The notes beneath the pieces are model-generated. The model ran no database searches and was not told where the DNA came from. It saw only the letters and a list, made by a program, of their open reading frames with translations. The position numbers and the translations under genes are program-made. DNA of 64,000 bases from Myxococcales bacterium. GTDB lineage: Bacteria > Myxococcota_A > Polyangia > Polyangiales > Polyangiaceae. Positions 62,217 to 64,000 of the stretch are shown piece after piece (position 1 is the first letter of the stretch; the number at the start of each line of letters is the position of its first letter). The DNA is taken from assembly GCA_016706225.1 (NCBI GenBank), contig JADJKB010000015.1, positions 1 through 64,000 on the forward strand. The letters are read 5' to 3'.

Positions 62217-64000
62217 ATGGCGACGAGGTTCTGTTCAGCGGTGTTTCCTGTCGCGCTCATCGCGGCCTCGCTGCTCGCAACGGCTGCAAGGGCGGCTCCA
62301 CTTCAAGTGCGCCTGGCCAATTGCGAGCCCGTGGTAACCGGCTCGCTTGGGGCAGGCTTCACCGGGGATGGCGTGGGCAACCTGCCCAGCACGCGGAAGA
62401 TGGTGGTGCGCTTTGCGTACGTGCTGGCAAATCCGAACGACAACAAGCTCGCGGCCATCTCCGACACCGATCGCGTCGAGGTGTGCGCGATCTCGGCGGG
62501 CGGTGTGCGGGTCTGCCCCGGCACGGGTGACTGGGTTATCTACGACAAAGCGTCCGGCACGGGTGCCATCACCGAGCCCGACGTCTTCAAGAGCGTCGCT
62601 GAAGCCACAGGCAGGACCGAAGCGTTGCTCGCCATCGACTTCGACGACCCGCTCACCAAGGACTGGTTCTTCACGGTCCACCTGCCACAGGAAGCGAAGG
62701 ATGCGTTCGGAGATGCATCGACCAACGGTTTCTGCCCTATGTGGAGCCGTCTTTCGCCAACGTCTGGACCGCCAACGCCGATCAGCGTGTACGGCGCCGC
62801 GCCGACCGCGAAGCCCGTTCGCAGCGCTCGACGTTTGCGTAGATGGTTCGAAGGTGCACTGGAACCTGCCGGGCCCGCCGGTCGGCGAGAACATCTGCAT
62901 GCCGCCCTACGTGCCCGAGTGGATACGGGCGGTCCTGCTGGCGGAAGACGACGCGCAGAGCAGCCGAATCCAGGTCGCTGTCACCGTTCCAAACGCGCCA
63001 TTCCTCGCCTCGTTCAACGGCGCAGTAGCCGGCGCGCCTCAGCCGTACCGCGACTTCGTCGGACCCCACCGCGGCGGCACGAAACGCGCATCCCAGGCGG
63101 TGCCTTCTTTGGTCAGGTGAACTCTGCTCAGGCGGTCAACGTGCTCGCGCCGCCAAGTCAGCAAGCCCTTGCGGCCATGTCGGGCGTGCAGCTGTACACG
63201 CATGAGTACTTCCACAGCCTGGCCATGGCGTGGTCGCGAGAGCATCCGGGCGTCAACGCCCACCTCGGTGTGCTGAGCGAGCAACTGGCCGCCAGCAATG
63301 AGCTGAACCTCTGCCTGCAAGGCTTCCCAGGGGCAACGCTCTTGCCAAGTGGAGACAACCGCGGGCAGTGCGTTTCGGCCGGGAAGTTTGGGGTAGACCA
63401 CGGAGCAGGGCCGTACCTTGGCATCCACCTGCTCGACTTCCCGAGCGTCAACGCTGTCACGGAGCCATACGTTTCGGCGTTCTTTCTGCGCTACCTGCAA
63501 GAGCAGTTCGCGTATCCGACGCCGCAAGCTCCGCACCCTTCGGGCGCCACTTCGCAGTTCCCGCGCGTTGCCGGTGCCAACCTGCTTCCACTAAGCCAGC
63601 GGCCGATTTCTGACGAGGGAGTCGATCTCATCGGCCGCCTGCTCCAGGACTTCGCCACGAAGCCCGGAAGCACGACGGCCGTTCTGAACAACAGTCTGCT
63701 CCAGCACCTCGGGCGCAAGCTGGACGATGTCGTCCTCGACTTCCACACGGCTATGGTGTTGAAGGACTACAACGACAGCGACGCGGTCGATGCGGACGAT
63801 CGCTGGCGCTTCGATTGGACGCAGCTCGGCGGCTACTACTCCACGGCCCGGCTGGCCGACGGGAAGCCCTTCTTGCCGCGTGCGAGCCTGATCGAAGAAA
63901 CCTGCAACCCGACCGCGACCATCTGCGACGGCCTCCGGCGCGTCACTCGGCAGCACGACTCGTTCAGGGTAGTCGGCGGCGTGGCCGTTCCGGATGTCTT
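62217..64000 (+). CDS. secreted HExxH metallopeptidase-like protein, frame-disrupted, partial
   Basis: ATG 62217 has GGAGG at 62205-62209. A signal peptide (FPVALIAASLLATAARA) leads a secreted protein. One frame is open from here to the window end, but from about 62745 to 63080 it reads as out-of-frame Arg-rich sequence. Other frames there are codon-typical: LPYVEPSFANVWTANAD, then VHWNLPGPPVGENICMPPYV. The original frame resumes near 63085: QLYTHEYFHSLAMAW carries the zincin HEYFH near 63219-63233, then SNELNLCLQGFPGATLLPSG and RFDWTQLGGYYST. The 3' end lies beyond 64000. Probably a decaying gene; if compensated, a secreted zinc peptidase. Confidence 0.6.
   Translation, partial: MATRFCSAVFPVALIAASLLATAARAAPLQVRLANCEPVVTGSLGAGFTGDGVGNLPSTRKMVVRFAYVLANPNDNKLAAISDTDRVEVCAISAGGVRVCPGTGDWVIYDKASGTGAITEPDVFKSVAEATGRTEALLAIDFDDPLTKDWFFTVHLPQEAKDAFGDASTNGFCPMWSRLSPTSGPPTPISVYGAAPTAKPVRSARRLRRWFEGALEPAGPAGRREHLHAALRARVDTGGPAGGRRRAEQPNPGRCHRSKRAIPRLVQRRSSRRASAVPRLRRTPPRRHETRIPGGAFFGQVNSAQAVNVLAPPSQQALAAMSGVQLYTHEYFHSLAMAWSREHPGVNAHLGVLSEQLAASNELNLCLQGFPGATLLPSGDNRGQCVSAGKFGVDHGAGPYLGIHLLDFPSVNAVTEPYVSAFFLRYLQEQFAYPTPQAPHPSGATSQFPRVAGANLLPLSQRPISDEGVDLIGRLLQDFATKPGSTTAVLNNSLLQHLGRKLDDVVLDFHTAMVLKDYNDSDAVDADDRWRFDWTQLGGYYSTARLADGKPFLPRASLIEETCNPTATICDGLRRVTRQHDSFRVVGGVAVPDV

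Noticed and set aside
62347..63120. 257-codon frame as the true gene
   Set aside because: Only its middle part (about 62830-63060) is codon-typical; start and end are out of frame with the signal peptide and HEYFH regions.

Overview
The window is a GC-rich chromosomal segment from a myxobacterium-like organism (Myxococcota, most like the Polyangiales). The case rests on content: six membrane-associated Ser/Thr kinases or pseudokinases, many lipoproteins with Gly/Ala/Ser-rich linkers after the lipobox, a protein ending in a MYXO-CTERM-like tripartite signal, V4R-kinase and PEGA-kinase fusions, and a RecA with a long Ala/Pro tail. No tRNA, rRNA or CRISPR was seen.

Layout. 0-2.5 kb: recA behind a promoter with a LexA-type box, then a SprT-like metallopeptidase. 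2.5-9 kb: envelope proteins, a membrane pseudokinase fused to two periplasmic DsbA-like domains, a polytopic Ser/Thr kinase and a SurA/PpiC chaperone. 10-22.7 kb: a long minus-strand series with tightly overlapping genes (V4R-kinase, LysM protein, two kinases, TPR/PEGA-like protein, Cys-rich Kelch lipoprotein, DUF58, BatA/VWA protein, lipoprotein), apparently devoted to signalling and the envelope. 22.8-32 kb: VWA protein, GT39-like glycosyltransferase, a MinD-J-like-RodZ-like fusion, a DsbA lipoprotein overlapping a DnaQ-type exonuclease, a c-type haem lipoprotein and an LpqC-type esterase. 32-43.7 kb: lipoproteins, a decayed DDE transposase, a PEGA pseudokinase, an FG-GAP-type surface protein, a serine hydrolase, uvrA and cysH. 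43.8-50.2 kb: hybrid histidine kinase, a YtrA-type GntR regulator with an operator on its own promoter followed by a DUF1648/DUF5808 membrane protein, an SDR enzyme and a TPR membrane protein.

From about 50.2 kb the window becomes a mobile-element graveyard. A large-serine-recombinase element (about 50633-53464) sits inside an IS91-like transposase gene, with a GG dinucleotide shared by both junctions. A 706-bp segment containing the 3' end of the TPR gene, its downstream DNA and an IS91 N-terminus is repeated near 58.8 kb, where it truncates a lipoprotein gene and joins a second, diverged IS91 core. A partial integrase core, a lipoprotein plus subtilase pair of less GC-biased codon use, an OmpA-like lipoprotein, a frameshifted HTH gene, a MITE-like inverted repeat and a frame-disrupted secreted HExxH protein complete the region. 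The core genes are intact while the 50-64 kb genes carry many small frameshifts, so the disruptions look biological rather than a general sequencing problem.
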